Of a stretch of 64,000 nucleotides of DNA, positions 36,644-44,909 are shown in pieces. The notes under the pieces are model-generated. The model had not been told where the DNA came from. It did not search any database and worked only from the letters and a program-made list of their open reading frames with translations. Position 1 is the first letter of the stretch. Each line of letters opens with the position of its first letter. A program made the position numbers and the translations under genes. This DNA is from Microbacterium sp. Au-Mic1 (GTDB lineage Bacteria; Actinomycetota; Actinomycetes; Actinomycetales; Microbacteriaceae): positions 1-64,000 of the forward strand of contig NZ_JAJTTF010000001.1 of NCBI RefSeq assembly GCF_021341785.1. Reading direction: 5' to 3'.

Positions 36644-36677
36644 AAGGCCCGGAAACTCGCCAGAGTCTCCGGGCCTT
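36644..36677 (+). terminator. Terminator hairpin downstream of tRNA-Pro
   Basis: AAGGCCCGGA (36644-36653) pairs perfectly with TCCGGGCCTT (36668-36677), six bases after the tRNA 3' end. It is followed by CTGCG rather than a long T-run, as usual in this high-GC genome. Confidence 0.8.
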
Positions 36678-36723
36678 CTGCGTGCCGTCGGCCGTCAGAG
36701 CCTGGCTCAGCGGTCCGCCTAGC

Positions 36724-37704
36724 TCACGCCGCCGCGCTGTCGCGGTCGCGAAGCGCGCGGTCCGTCTCTGCGGCGATCAGGTCCGCGTTGATGTGCGCCC
36801 CGGCCATGACCCCGGCCGCTGCGGACGCGCCGACCTGGGCGAACGGATCGGTGACGTTGCCCGCGACCCACACTCCGGCGACCGTGGTGGCGCCGGCCGG
36901 GCCGCTGAGGACGCGCCGCCCCGCGCCGCCCGGCAGGTCCTCCAGCGGCAATGCGAGCCCGTCGAGTCCGGTCAGGCGCGGTTCGACGATGCTCGCGACG
37001 GCGATCGCGCGGCGGGGTTCGACGCTGCCGTCCGCGAGGCGGACGCCGGTGACGCCGTTCGCGGCGAACTCGACGGCCGCCACCGGGGCCTCCACGATCC
37101 GGATGCCGCGTGCGGCGAACCGTGCTCGCGTGTCCGCGTCGAGGTCCCTGCCTGCGGCGTAGAAGACGACGTCGTCCGACAGCTGCCGGAACAGCAGCGC
37201 CTGGTGCACGGATCCGGCTGCGGTCGCGAGGACGCCGATCGGCTGCTCCCGCACCTCCCAGCCGTGGCAGTACGGGCAGTGCACGACGCCGCGGCCCCAG
37301 TTCTCGGCCAGCCCGGGAATCTCCGGGAGGGTGTCGCGGACTCCAGTCGCCGCGAGCAGACGTCGCGCGCGGGCGATCCGCCCGCCGTCGAGCTCGACGG
37401 TGAACGGCTTTGCGCTGTCGGGGTCTCCGGGCAGCACGGATGCCACGGTCCCATGCGCGACGCGGCCGCCGTAGCCGCGCACCTCTTCTCGCCCCAGGGC
37501 CTGCAGCTCGAGAGGAGCGATGCCTTCGCGGCCGAGCAGTACGTGCACGCCGTCAGCTGGGGCGTTGCGCGGCTCGCCGCTGTCGATCACGACGACCGAT
37601 CGGCGTGATCGGGCGAGGGCGACCGCGCCGCTCAGGCCGGCCGGGCCCGCACCGATCACCACGGCATCCACGATCTCCTGGGGCAGTTCCTCGGTCTCCG
37701 TCAT
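36724..37704 (-). CDS. Thioredoxin-reductase-like NAD(P)/FAD oxidoreductase
   Basis: 326 residues from ATG 37704 with GAGAGGAA upstream. FAD motif GAGPAG (18-23), the redox-type motif CPYCHG (Cys143, Cys146), then a second nucleotide-binding region and the C-terminal FAD motif VWVAGNVTDPFAQVG. This is the short thioredoxin-reductase-like class often found beside regulators and used for dithiol oxidation or as an unassigned reductase. It is divergent from the XRE-cupin gene, which may control it. Confidence 0.88.
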   Translation of the reverse strand: MTETEELPQEIVDAVVIGAGPAGLSGAVALARSRRSVVVIDSGEPRNAPADGVHVLLGREGIAPLELQALGREEVRGYGGRVAHGTVASVLPGDPDSAKPFTVELDGGRIARARRLLAATGVRDTLPEIPGLAENWGRGVVHCPYCHGWEVREQPIGVLATAAGSVHQALLFRQLSDDVVFYAAGRDLDADTRARFAARGIRIVEAPVAAVEFAANGVTGVRLADGSVEPRRAIAVASIVEPRLTGLDGLALPLEDLPGGAGRRVLSGPAGATTVAGVWVAGNVTDPFAQVGASAAAGVMAGAHINADLIAAETDRALRDRDSAAA

Positions 37705-37806
37705 CCCATTCCTCTCCACGTTCTTCCCCGCTTCTCCGGGCCGTTCGGTCGATCGCCGGCGGGCGGCTCGGCCCCTCAGGCTAGGACGATGCATGCCTCA
37801 CGCGCA

Positions 37807-37829
37807 TATAATCTTGCGCATGACGCAAG
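37807..37829 (+). promoter_or_regulatory. Consensus -10 TATAAT with palindrome across the start codon of the XRE gene
   Basis: TATAAT at 37807-37812 is a perfect -10 ending 7 bases before ATG 37820. Just after it, CTTGCG (37813-37818) and CGCAAG (37824-37829) form a perfect inverted repeat centred on the start codon. This is a good candidate operator for autoregulation by the encoded XRE protein. Confidence 0.6.
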
Positions 37830-38386
37830 AAGATGGTTCGGTGGATGCCCTGGTGCGCCAGCGCCTTCGTGCGCTCCGGCTCGCGCAGGGCTGGTCGCTC
37901 GACGAGCTGGCCGAACGCTCTCACCTCAGCGCTTCGACGTTGAGTCGCATCGAGAACGGACAGCGCCGCCTGGCGCTGGACCAGCTCACGTCCCTCGCGC
38001 GGGCGCTCGACACCACTCTCGACCAGCTCGTCGAGACGGACGTCGCCGATGTGGTGATCCGACCCACCCGGGAGGAGGGCGGACGTCTGCTGCGCTGGCC
38101 GATGCGATCCGATCCGAACCTGACGGTCTTGCGCCGACGCCTCGTCGACCCGGTGTCCGATGGTCCGACCGGTCTGCGCGCGCACGCGGGCAAGGAGTGG
38201 CTGATGGTCCTCTCGGGAGCCGTCACCCTGCGCCTGGGTAACCGACGGTTCCTCATCGAGGCGGACCAGGCCGCCGAGTTCCCCACGATGATCCCGCACG
38301 CGATCGGCGCGGCCGGCGGACCGGCCGACATCCTCGGCGTATTCGACCGCGATGCCCGCCGCGGGCACAGCAGGCCGATCGGCTGA
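37820..38386 (+). CDS. XRE-family regulator with C-terminal cupin domain
   Basis: 188 residues from ATG 37820; longer upstream readings cross the divergent promoter. Helix-turn-helix at about 10-65 (LRALRLAQGWSLDELAERS, then LSASTLSRIENGQR). A linker leads to a cupin fold at about 110-180 (KEWLMVLSGAVTLRLGNRRF, PTMIPHAIGA). Such HTH-cupin regulators sense a small molecule in the cupin barrel. Its neighbour, the flavoprotein, is divergently transcribed. Confidence 0.92.
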   Translation: MTQEDGSVDALVRQRLRALRLAQGWSLDELAERSHLSASTLSRIENGQRRLALDQLTSLARALDTTLDQLVETDVADVVIRPTREEGGRLLRWPMRSDPNLTVLRRRLVDPVSDGPTGLRAHAGKEWLMVLSGAVTLRLGNRRFLIEADQAAEFPTMIPHAIGAAGGPADILGVFDRDARRGHSRPIG

Positions 38387-38445
38387 CCCGCCTCGACCCG
38401 CTGCGCCGTTCGCCGTTCCGTCGTCTGCGCGCGAGAATGGCGGCG

Positions 38446-38982
38446 ATGGCATCTCGGCAGGCGCTCAGCGAGGCGGAACGGCGGGTCGTGGCTCTGTGGG
38501 CCGCGGACTGCGCCGAGCGCGTGCTCGGTCTGTTCGAGGCTGAGGCGCCCGATGACGACCGCCCGCGGGACGGGATCGCACGGGCCAGGGCGTTCGCGCG
38601 GGGCGAGCTCGATGCGGCGGGAGAGATCCGCCGACGCTTCGTCGCCGGCCGGGCGGCTCAGGCGGCGCTCGGTCCCGCCGCGGTCGCCGCGGCACGCGCG
38701 GCGGGCCAGGCGTCCGGTGTGGCGCACATGGGTGCGCACGCCCTCGGTGCGGCGGCCTACGCCGCGAAGGCGGCCGGCCTGGTGGCGCCTGATCGCGACA
38801 ATGCGCGGGAGGACGAGGTCCGCTGGCAGCTCGCGCACCTCACCGCGCCCGTCCGGGCGGCGCTCGCCCAGCTGCCTGCGCTGGGGGAGGACCGGGCGGG
38901 GCCGCTCGGTGCCGGACTGCTCGCGCGCGGAGATCTGGCTGTCACCATCCGCGAACTCCAGGCCGCGCTGACCACGACCTGA
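38446..38982 (+). CDS. Imm5-like putative immunity protein
   Basis: 178 residues from ATG 38446 (GAGAAT ends 7 bases upstream); ATG 38437 would add three residues. All-helical and Ala-rich. LWAADCAERVLGLFE, then DDRPRDGIARARAFARGE, and a later ASGVAHMGAHALGAAAYAAK match the Imm5-like family pattern as I know it. Family members are predicted immunity proteins of polymorphic toxin systems. No toxin gene is adjacent, so this is an orphan or a repurposed domain. It is not membrane bound. Confidence 0.7.
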   Translation: MASRQALSEAERRVVALWAADCAERVLGLFEAEAPDDDRPRDGIARARAFARGELDAAGEIRRRFVAGRAAQAALGPAAVAAARAAGQASGVAHMGAHALGAAAYAAKAAGLVAPDRDNAREDEVRWQLAHLTAPVRAALAQLPALGEDRAGPLGAGLLARGDLAVTIRELQAALTTT

Positions 38983-39005
38983 CCGCGGCGTCCGTCACGC
39001 GCCGT

Positions 39006-39470
39006 TCACCGGTCGCGTACGTCGTCCGTCGTGAAGCCCTCCCGTGCGGCGCGCTCATCGAGCGTCTCGAGCTCCTGGAAGAAGGTCACCTGCCAGCCGG
39101 CGGGGCCCTGCACGCGGGCGTTGAGGCTCTGGAAGGGGGTCTTCACGGGCGGGGCGATCACCTCGGCGCCGTCGTCTCGCGCGGCCGCGACGGCCTGTTC
39201 GGTGTCGGCGACCTCCAGGGCGATCCGCAGCACTCCCGGCGTGTGCGGCGCCCCCTCGACGTCATCGATGTTCTTCGCGTGCGTCGGCGTCGCCAGCTCG
39301 ATCGTGGCGACGCCGGCATGCAGGATCGCCACTCGGTCGTCACCCTCGGTGGCGAAGGCGAGCTGCTCCGGCATCCCGAGCACGTCGCGATAGAACCGGA
39401 TCGCGCTGTCGAAATCGTCAGTCTCGATGATCAGGCGCAGCTGCCGCGGGGAGGGGGTGTGCGATGTCAT
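39006..39470 (-). CDS. VOC-superfamily (glyoxalase-like) protein
   Basis: 154 residues from ATG 39470. Two beta-alpha-beta-beta-beta modules are seen: LRLIIETDDFDSAIRFYRDV with VATIELATP, and VLRIALEVADTEQAVAAARD with WQVTFFQEL. Glu near the end of each module could bind metal. The family includes glyoxalases, dioxygenases and antibiotic-binding proteins; the function here cannot be told. CAGGAT on the minus strand ends 6 bases before the ATG and may be the -10. Confidence 0.85.
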   Translation of the reverse strand: MTSHTPSPRQLRLIIETDDFDSAIRFYRDVLGMPEQLAFATEGDDRVAILHAGVATIELATPTHAKNIDDVEGAPHTPGVLRIALEVADTEQAVAAARDDGAEVIAPPVKTPFQSLNARVQGPAGWQVTFFQELETLDERAAREGFTTDDVRDR

Positions 39471-39581
39471 GCCCCCATCCTGCACGCCCGGCGGGACACC
39501 GGGCCGGGTTCGTGCCGCCGGATCCATCGTCCCGCGGCCGTCGCCCCTTCCGCCGTCCCCGCCTCGGTGGGACCATGGATC

Positions 39582-40334
39582 ATGGGGACGGATGTCGACG
39601 ATGGCACCGCCGACGCGGCCCTCGCGCGCCGGCTGCAGATACTCGCGACCGAGCACTGGGGGCTGCTCGCCGCGCGCAGCACGGCGCAGAGCGAAGTGCT
39701 CACCCGGATCACGATCCACCTGACGCTCGTCTCCGCCGGACTGGTCACGATCGGGCTCCTCGGCCAGGCGTCGCACTTCGCGGACTGGTTCCCTCCGGCC
39801 GCTCTCGGGATCCTCGGCTTCCTCGCCGCCGTCGGGCTGCTGACGCTGATGCGCGTGCTTGTGGTTTCGGAAGAGGACTTCATGTACGTCACGGCGATGA
39901 ACCGGATCCGTGCCGGCTACGCGGACGTGGATCCGGGTGCCGCCGCCTACTTCCTCGCCTCGACGCATGACGACGAGCTGGGCATGAGGGTGACGTACTC
40001 GTTCTTCCGGCATCGCAGCGGGATCGAGCAGATCCTGGGCTCGTCGATGATGCTGAGCGTGCTCGTGAACGCGACCGTGACGGGGATGTTCGTCGGAGGG
40101 ATGTGCACCGCGCTCGGCGCGCCGATGGTCATCGCGGTCGTGGCCGGCGTGCTGATCGGGCTCTGCGTGGTGGCGCTGGCCGTCTGGTACGCCGGCTTCC
40201 GTTACGTCACTGCCTGGCGACGGTACGCCCCGCTCAGCCCGAGCGAGGGACCGCCCCCGCACTGGGGTCCTTGGACGCCGGACCGCCTGCCCGGCGGGTA
40301 CCCGCGGGGCGCGGCGCCCCCACGGCGGGAGTGA
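39582..40334 (+). CDS. Four-helix membrane protein of unknown function
   Basis: 250 residues from ATG 39582 with GGTGGGA 9-10 bases upstream. A cytoplasmic N-terminal helix (EHWGLLAARSTAQSEVLTRI) precedes two membrane segments (HLTLVSAGLVTIGLLG; ALGILGFLAAVGLLTLM). A soluble charged middle part follows (about 100-150), then two more segments (LVNATVTGMFVGGM; VIAVVAGVLIGLCVVALAV), ending in a Pro-rich tail. It resembles uncharacterised actinobacterial membrane proteins; I cannot assign a role. It is divergent from the VOC gene. Confidence 0.8.
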   Translation: MGTDVDDGTADAALARRLQILATEHWGLLAARSTAQSEVLTRITIHLTLVSAGLVTIGLLGQASHFADWFPPAALGILGFLAAVGLLTLMRVLVVSEEDFMYVTAMNRIRAGYADVDPGAAAYFLASTHDDELGMRVTYSFFRHRSGIEQILGSSMMLSVLVNATVTGMFVGGMCTALGAPMVIAVVAGVLIGLCVVALAVWYAGFRYVTAWRRYAPLSPSEGPPPHWGPWTPDRLPGGYPRGAAPPRRE

Positions 40335-40393
40335 GCCCCGCCGACCACGGACGGGCGGCGAGAATCCGGTGTTCCGCGTGGGCGCGACGGGCA

Positions 40394-40399
40394 TAGTGT
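40394..40399 (+). promoter_or_regulatory. -10 hexamer TAGTGT of the SDR gene
   Basis: TAGTGT ends exactly 6 bases before ATG 40406, predicting a leaderless mRNA. No ribosome site is visible. Confidence 0.5.
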
Positions 40400-40405
40400 T
40401 CTCGC

Positions 40406-41233
40406 ATGACCGACGTCGCACTGATCACAGGAACTTCCTCCGGCATGGGGCTGCACGCCGCGGTCGAACTCGCGCGCCGAGGGCTGCACGTGGTCGCCAC
40501 GATGCGCGATGTGGGCCGCGCGGAGGAGCTGCATGAGGCGGCCGCCGCGGCCGGCGTCGAGGTCGAGGTGCGCGCGCTCGATGTCGTGGACCATGCCGCC
40601 GCCGCACGGCTCGTCGCCGAGATCGAGGCGGAACACGGCGGAATCCACGTGCTGGTGAACAACGCCGGCCGCGGCAGCGTCGCCACGGCCGAGCAGCTCA
40701 GCATGCAGCAGGTGCAGGATCAGCTCGACGTCAACTACCTGGCGCCGGTGAACCTCACCAAGCTCGTACTGCCGGGCATGCGCGAGCGCGGCAGCGGCCG
40801 CATCCTCACCATCACGAGCGTCGGCGGCACCGTCGGGCAGCCCTTCGCGGACGCGTACTGCGGAGCGAAGTTCGCCGTCGAGGGGTTCATGCAGTCCCTC
40901 GCCGTCGTCGCCGAGCGCTTCGGCGTCCGCGTCAGCGTCATCGAGCCGGCGGCGGTCGCCAGCTCCTTCGTGGCGAACGTCGTCCGTCCCGAAGAGGGCG
41001 GCCCCTACGCATCCCTCCTCGCCGCCTACGTCGCGCGCTCGTCGGGGGCTTTCGCGAACGCGCAGACCGCGGAGTCCGCCGGTGCCGCGATCGCCGAAGC
41101 GGTCATGGCGGACGAGTACCGCTTCCGCTGGCAGAGCTCGGAGGCGGCGACCGCATTCGTCGGCGTCTCGCTCGCCGATCTCGACGGCGAGCGCGTGCTG
41201 GGATTCACCCGGCCCTGGATCGCGGCGGGCTGA
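40406..41233 (+). CDS. Short-chain dehydrogenase/reductase
   Basis: 275 residues. Cofactor motif TGTSSGMG (residues 9-16), NNAG at 85-88, catalytic Ser138, Tyr151 and Lys155 (YCGAK). The longer C-terminal part with SSFVANVVRPEE is like SDRs of the retinol/3-oxoacyl type. Arg34 after beta-strand 2 (ATMRDVGR) favours NADP. Single gene; the substrate is unknown. Confidence 0.9.
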   Translation: MTDVALITGTSSGMGLHAAVELARRGLHVVATMRDVGRAEELHEAAAAAGVEVEVRALDVVDHAAAARLVAEIEAEHGGIHVLVNNAGRGSVATAEQLSMQQVQDQLDVNYLAPVNLTKLVLPGMRERGSGRILTITSVGGTVGQPFADAYCGAKFAVEGFMQSLAVVAERFGVRVSVIEPAAVASSFVANVVRPEEGGPYASLLAAYVARSSGAFANAQTAESAGAAIAEAVMADEYRFRWQSSEAATAFVGVSLADLDGERVLGFTRPWIAAG

Positions 41234-41253
41234 CCCGCCGGGACGGCGCGAAG

Positions 41254-42243
41254 TCAGCGCGTCCTGGCGACGACGTCGCGGATGGCGTCGATCACGATCA
41301 CGGGATTGTCCAGCGGGATGTCGTGTCCGCTGTGCGTGTCGGTGATGTGCACCGCGCCGGGGACGAGATGAGCCTGAAAGGCCTGCGAGACCTGCTGCGC
41401 CTTGTCCACCGCCGCGCCGAGATCGCTCGGCGTCCCGGGCGGCAGCTGGCCGGAGTCGATCATCGCCTGCCACTGCGGGGCGATGAGCCGGTCGGCGGAC
41501 AGCACCGTGAGCGGCATCGGCCGGATCGGCGGTCCCGTGCGGAGCTCAGCGTTCACGGCCCCGGAATCCAGCCGTTCGATCCCCGGGTATGCGGCGATGT
41601 CCTCCGGGGGCACCTGCTGGGACGTCTGCAGCTGCGCGTACTGTTCAGGCGACATCGCATCGGCGACCGCCTCGGAGAGCGCGTCGACCAGCACCATCCC
41701 TGTCACCTGGTCGGGGTAGGTCGACGCGTACAACCGCGCGATGCAGCCGCCGTACGAATGGCCGACGAGCACGAACGGGCCGTGCACGTCGGCGGCGGCG
41801 AGGAGCGCATGGAGGTCGGCGACTGCGGAGCGCTCGCTGGAAGGCTGCGGGATCGGATCCGATCTGCTGAACGCGTTCCCCTCGCGCACGGTGCCGGGGC
41901 GGTCGTAGGCGCACACCCGCGCGCTCTCGCCGATGCCCTGCATCACCGTGATCGGCTTGGTGTCCGTGCGGTTCCAGTAGTCGGCGGCGGCACGCAGTCC
42001 GCCGATCAGGACGACCGTCGCCGGTCCGCTCCCGCGGCACTCGAGATAGATCCTGCGTCCGCCGCCGACGTCGAAGCGACCCGCGATGGGAGCTGCCGGC
42101 GTCGCGGAAGAGGTGGTCGTCGCGGACGACTGCGGTCGCGCCTCACCGGCCGTGCACGCCGGCAGCAGCAGAGCAAGCACGACCACGGCGCAGACGCCGT
42201 GTGCACGGGGGCGGATCCGCAGGGCGCTCGGAACTCTGCCCAT
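41254..42243 (-). CDS. Alpha/beta-hydrolase lipoprotein
   Basis: 329 residues from ATG 42243. The signal peptide has a basic start (RIRPRAHG) and a lipobox LPAC with Cys30, so it is anchored outside the membrane. A Ser/Thr-rich linker follows. The hydrolase fold has nucleophile elbow GHSYGG, CAYDRPGTV, and a late catalytic His in THSGHDIPLDNP. It resembles secreted esterases/lipases of actinobacteria; the substrate is unknown. It converges on the SDR gene. Confidence 0.88.
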   Translation of the reverse strand: MGRVPSALRIRPRAHGVCAVVVLALLLPACTAGEARPQSSATTTSSATPAAPIAGRFDVGGGRRIYLECRGSGPATVVLIGGLRAAADYWNRTDTKPITVMQGIGESARVCAYDRPGTVREGNAFSRSDPIPQPSSERSAVADLHALLAAADVHGPFVLVGHSYGGCIARLYASTYPDQVTGMVLVDALSEAVADAMSPEQYAQLQTSQQVPPEDIAAYPGIERLDSGAVNAELRTGPPIRPMPLTVLSADRLIAPQWQAMIDSGQLPPGTPSDLGAAVDKAQQVSQAFQAHLVPGAVHITDTHSGHDIPLDNPVIVIDAIRDVVARTR

Positions 42244-42351
42244 GACGACGTCCCCTCGTCCAGCCCCCGTACGCCGAATTCTGGCACCGGCAGGCCGTGC
42301 TGTCGATGCCGCGCGGCAGTGGCGGGCGAGACCCACTGGCGCAGGACTCGA

Positions 42352-42357
42352 TAGGGT
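42352..42357 (+). promoter_or_regulatory. -10 hexamer TAGGGT of the MFS gene
   Basis: TAGGGT ends exactly 6 bases before GTG 42364, which supports GTG rather than ATG 42367 as the first codon of a leaderless mRNA. Confidence 0.5.
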
Positions 42358-42363
42358 GGCGCG

Positions 42364-43641
42364 GTGATGAGCGCTCAGGATCAGGGTGACGCGGTGCGGA
42401 TCGCGAACCCCGCGGGCCCGCCGTGGCGTGAGCCCGGCATGCCCGCGCTGCTGGCGATGACGACGTTCGCCTTCGCAGGGTTCGCGGTGATGCTGCCGGT
42501 GGCGCCGATGCACATGGTCGCGCTCGGCGGGGACGAGCTCCTTGCGGGGCTCGTCAACGCGGTGTTGATGGCCGCCACGATCCTCACCCAGCTCGTGGTG
42601 GAGCGGATGCGTTCGTGGATGGGCTGGCGGGTCAGCCTCGCGCTCGCATGCCTGCTGCTCGGCCTGCCGGCGCTCGGTGAGATCCTCGCGACGACGCCCG
42701 GGCAGGTGCTGGCCCTCGCGGCGGTGCGCGGCATCGGGTTCGGCATCGTCACCGTCAGCGGGTCCTCCGCCATCGGCGCGCTGTTCCCGCCCGAGCGACG
42801 CGGACGGGCGATCGGCGCCTACGGCCTCGCGGTCGCCGGCGCCCAGCTCGTGCTCACCCCGATCTCCCCATGGATCGCAGATCAGGCCGGCATGCCGGTC
42901 GCCCTGACCGTCGCCGGGCTGCCGTTGGTCGGAGTCCCGTTCGCGCTCGCCGCGGGCGGCGCGATCGCGCGGCATGCGCGCGCCGCCGCAGCGGGTGGGC
43001 TCCCGGGTGGTGCCGGACCGGCGGCTGATCCACGGGAGAGCCCGTCCGAGGAGCGTCGCGCACTCGTGCGGCTCTGGCCGCCCATCCTCGCGCTCACCGC
43101 GGTCACGTGCGCCGGCGGTGCGATCACCACCTTCACGCCTCAGTTCGTGCCCGATGCGGCGCTCACGGTCGTCGCCCTGTTCCTCTACACCGCGGCCGCG
43201 GCGGTCGCGCGCTGGGCGGTCGGGGGTCCCGCCGACCGGTTCGGCGCGGATCGGTTCGTGCTGCCCGGGCTCGCGATCGCGGCGCTCGGCCTCGGAGCCA
43301 TCGCGGCCGCGATCTCGGGGGTGGCGGGTCCCGCGAGCCCGGTTGTTCTCATCGGCGGTGCGCTCCTCGTCGGCACGGCGTTCGGCACCATGCAGAACGT
43401 GACTCTGGTGCGTGCGTTCGAGGTCGCGGGGGAGCACGCGAAGGGCGTCGCCAGCACCGCGTGGAACGTCGCGTTCGACGCGGGCACCGGGATCGGTGCG
43501 CTGGCGATCGGCGCGCTCGCGGCGGGAACCTCGTTCACCCTGTCGTTCCTCGCCCTGACCGCCCTGTGCGTGCTGGTCTCGTTCACGCTGCTGCTCGCCG
43601 GCGGGCGCACGTCGAGGGACGCGGTCGGCGCGAGCGACTGA
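42364..43641 (+). CDS. MFS transporter
   Basis: 425 residues with about 12 predicted membrane segments. The first follows a polar tail (MPALLAMTTFAFAGFAVMLP). The loop-2/3 region has LVVERMRSWMGWR and the later RRGRAIGAYGLA, typical of drug-efflux-like MFS proteins. A long polar central loop (about 200-235) separates the halves. The substrate is not inferable. Confidence 0.88.
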   Translation: MMSAQDQGDAVRIANPAGPPWREPGMPALLAMTTFAFAGFAVMLPVAPMHMVALGGDELLAGLVNAVLMAATILTQLVVERMRSWMGWRVSLALACLLLGLPALGEILATTPGQVLALAAVRGIGFGIVTVSGSSAIGALFPPERRGRAIGAYGLAVAGAQLVLTPISPWIADQAGMPVALTVAGLPLVGVPFALAAGGAIARHARAAAAGGLPGGAGPAADPRESPSEERRALVRLWPPILALTAVTCAGGAITTFTPQFVPDAALTVVALFLYTAAAAVARWAVGGPADRFGADRFVLPGLAIAALGLGAIAAAISGVAGPASPVVLIGGALLVGTAFGTMQNVTLVRAFEVAGEHAKGVASTAWNVAFDAGTGIGALAIGALAAGTSFTLSFLALTALCVLVSFTLLLAGGRTSRDAVGASD

Positions 43642-43715
43642 GCCGCGGGCCGGGAACTCACAGCAGGGCCACAGCTTCGCGGGACCAAATCCGCCGCGAT
43701 CGTGGTTCTTCCTGA

Positions 43716-43738
43716 TGACGCCGCAGCCAGCGGCGTCA
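43716..43738 (+). promoter_or_regulatory. Perfect hairpin touching the msrB ribosome binding site
   Basis: TGACGCCGC (43716-43724) pairs perfectly with GCGGCGTCA (43730-43738) over a 5-base loop. The very next bases, GAGGAGGAG, are the msrB ribosome site. It may end the MFS transcript (stop 74 bases upstream) or act as a translation-control element in the msrB leader. Confidence 0.45.
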
Positions 43739-43754
43739 GAGGAGGAGCATCACG

Positions 43755-44237
43755 ATGAATCCCACCGACTATCGCAGGACCGATGAGGCGCTGAGCGCGC
43801 TCACCGCGCACCAGTACGCGGTGACGCAGGAGGGCGGCACCGAGCCGCCGTTCCGCAACGCCTACTGGGACAACCACGATCCCGGCATCTACGTCGACGT
43901 CGTCTCCGGACAGCCGCTGTTCTCGTCGACGGACAAGTTCGACAGCGGAACAGGCTGGCCGAGCTTCACCAGGCCGATCGACGCGGACGCCGTCACCACC
44001 AAGACCGACCGCACCTTCGGCATGGTGCGCACGGAGGCGATCTCCGCCGGAGCCGGCAGCCACCTCGGTCACGTGTTCGACGACGGCCCGCGGGACGCCG
44101 GAGGGCTGAGATACTGCATGAACTCGGCCTCTCTCCGCTTCATCCCCGCCGCCGAGCTCGAGGAGCAGGGCTACGGCGCGTACCGTGGACTGTTCGAGAC
44201 CACCACCCCGCAGACCCCAGAGGAGAACGCATCATGA
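43755..44237 (+). CDS. msrB: Peptide-methionine (R)-S-oxide reductase MsrB
   Basis: 160 residues with strong GAGGAGGAG upstream. Motifs GTGWPSF (66-71) and [10 protein letters not shown], and catalytic Cys121 in RYCMNSASL. The two CxxC pairs that bind zinc in many MsrB proteins are absent (VDVVSGQ and EAISAGAG at those places), so this is the zinc-free form. It repairs oxidised methionine in proteins. The stop overlaps msrA by 4 bases. Confidence 0.95.
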   Translation: MNPTDYRRTDEALSALTAHQYAVTQEGGTEPPFRNAYWDNHDPGIYVDVVSGQPLFSSTDKFDSGTGWPSFTRPIDADAVTTKTDRTFGMVRTEAISAGAGSHLGHVFDDGPRDAGGLRYCMNSASLRFIPAAELEEQGYGAYRGLFETTTPQTPEENAS

Positions 44238-44791
44238 CCAGCGGACCCGCCGACACCGGATCCATCGCCCAGGTTCCTGGCGCCGAGACCGCCGTCCTCG
44301 CCGGCGGCTGCTTCTGGGGGGTGGAGGATCTGATCCGCCGCCAGCCGGGCGTGCTCGGCACGCGCGTCGGCTACACGGGCGGCAGCAACGATCACGCCAC
44401 CTACCGGAACCACCCAGGACACGCTGAGGCCGTGGAGATCGTCTTCGATCCGTCGAAGACCACGTACCGCGACATCCTCGCGTTCTTCTTCCAGATCCAC
44501 GACCCGTCGACCATGAACCGCCAGGGCAACGACATCGGCACGAGCTACCGCTCGGCGATCTTCCCGCTCAGCCCCGAACAGGAGCGCGTCGCCCGCGACA
44601 CGATCGCCGACGTCGACGCCTCGGGACTGTGGCCGGCCAAGGCCGTGACCACGATCGAGCCGAAGGGCCCGTTCTGGGAGGCCGAGCCCGAGCATCAGGA
44701 CTACCTCGTGAGGTACCCCGACGGCTACACGTGCCACTTCCCGCGCGCGGGATGGGTGCTGCCGCGTCGGAACGAGGCTGTCGCGCAATAG
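44234..44791 (+). CDS. msrA: Peptide-methionine (S)-S-oxide reductase MsrA
   Basis: 185 residues. Active-site motif GGCFWG with catalytic Cys26, then [18 protein letters not shown] and [17 protein letters not shown], all MsrA hallmarks. It repairs the S epimer of methionine sulfoxide and so complements MsrB from the same mRNA. A long perfect hairpin follows the stop. Confidence 0.96.
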   Translation: MTSGPADTGSIAQVPGAETAVLAGGCFWGVEDLIRRQPGVLGTRVGYTGGSNDHATYRNHPGHAEAVEIVFDPSKTTYRDILAFFFQIHDPSTMNRQGNDIGTSYRSAIFPLSPEQERVARDTIADVDASGLWPAKAVTTIEPKGPFWEAEPEHQDYLVRYPDGYTCHFPRAGWVLPRRNEAVAQ

Positions 44792-44804
44792 AGCGCCGTC
44801 CGCG

Positions 44805-44839
44805 CGTCGGGCCCGTCGGATCCTCCGGCGGGCCCGACG
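44805..44839 (+). terminator. Terminator of the msrB-msrA operon
   Basis: CGTCGGGCCCG (44805-44815) pairs perfectly with CGGGCCCGACG (44829-44839), and the stem continues inward with CGGA/TCCG. It lies 13 bases after the msrA stop and is followed by TCGTTCCC. Confidence 0.8.
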
Positions 44840-44909
44840 TCGTTCCCGGTTTGCCGCGGAGCCGCACCCGGCCTCAGGATGGACCGGTGCGAGTGAGCGG
44901 ATCCGAATC

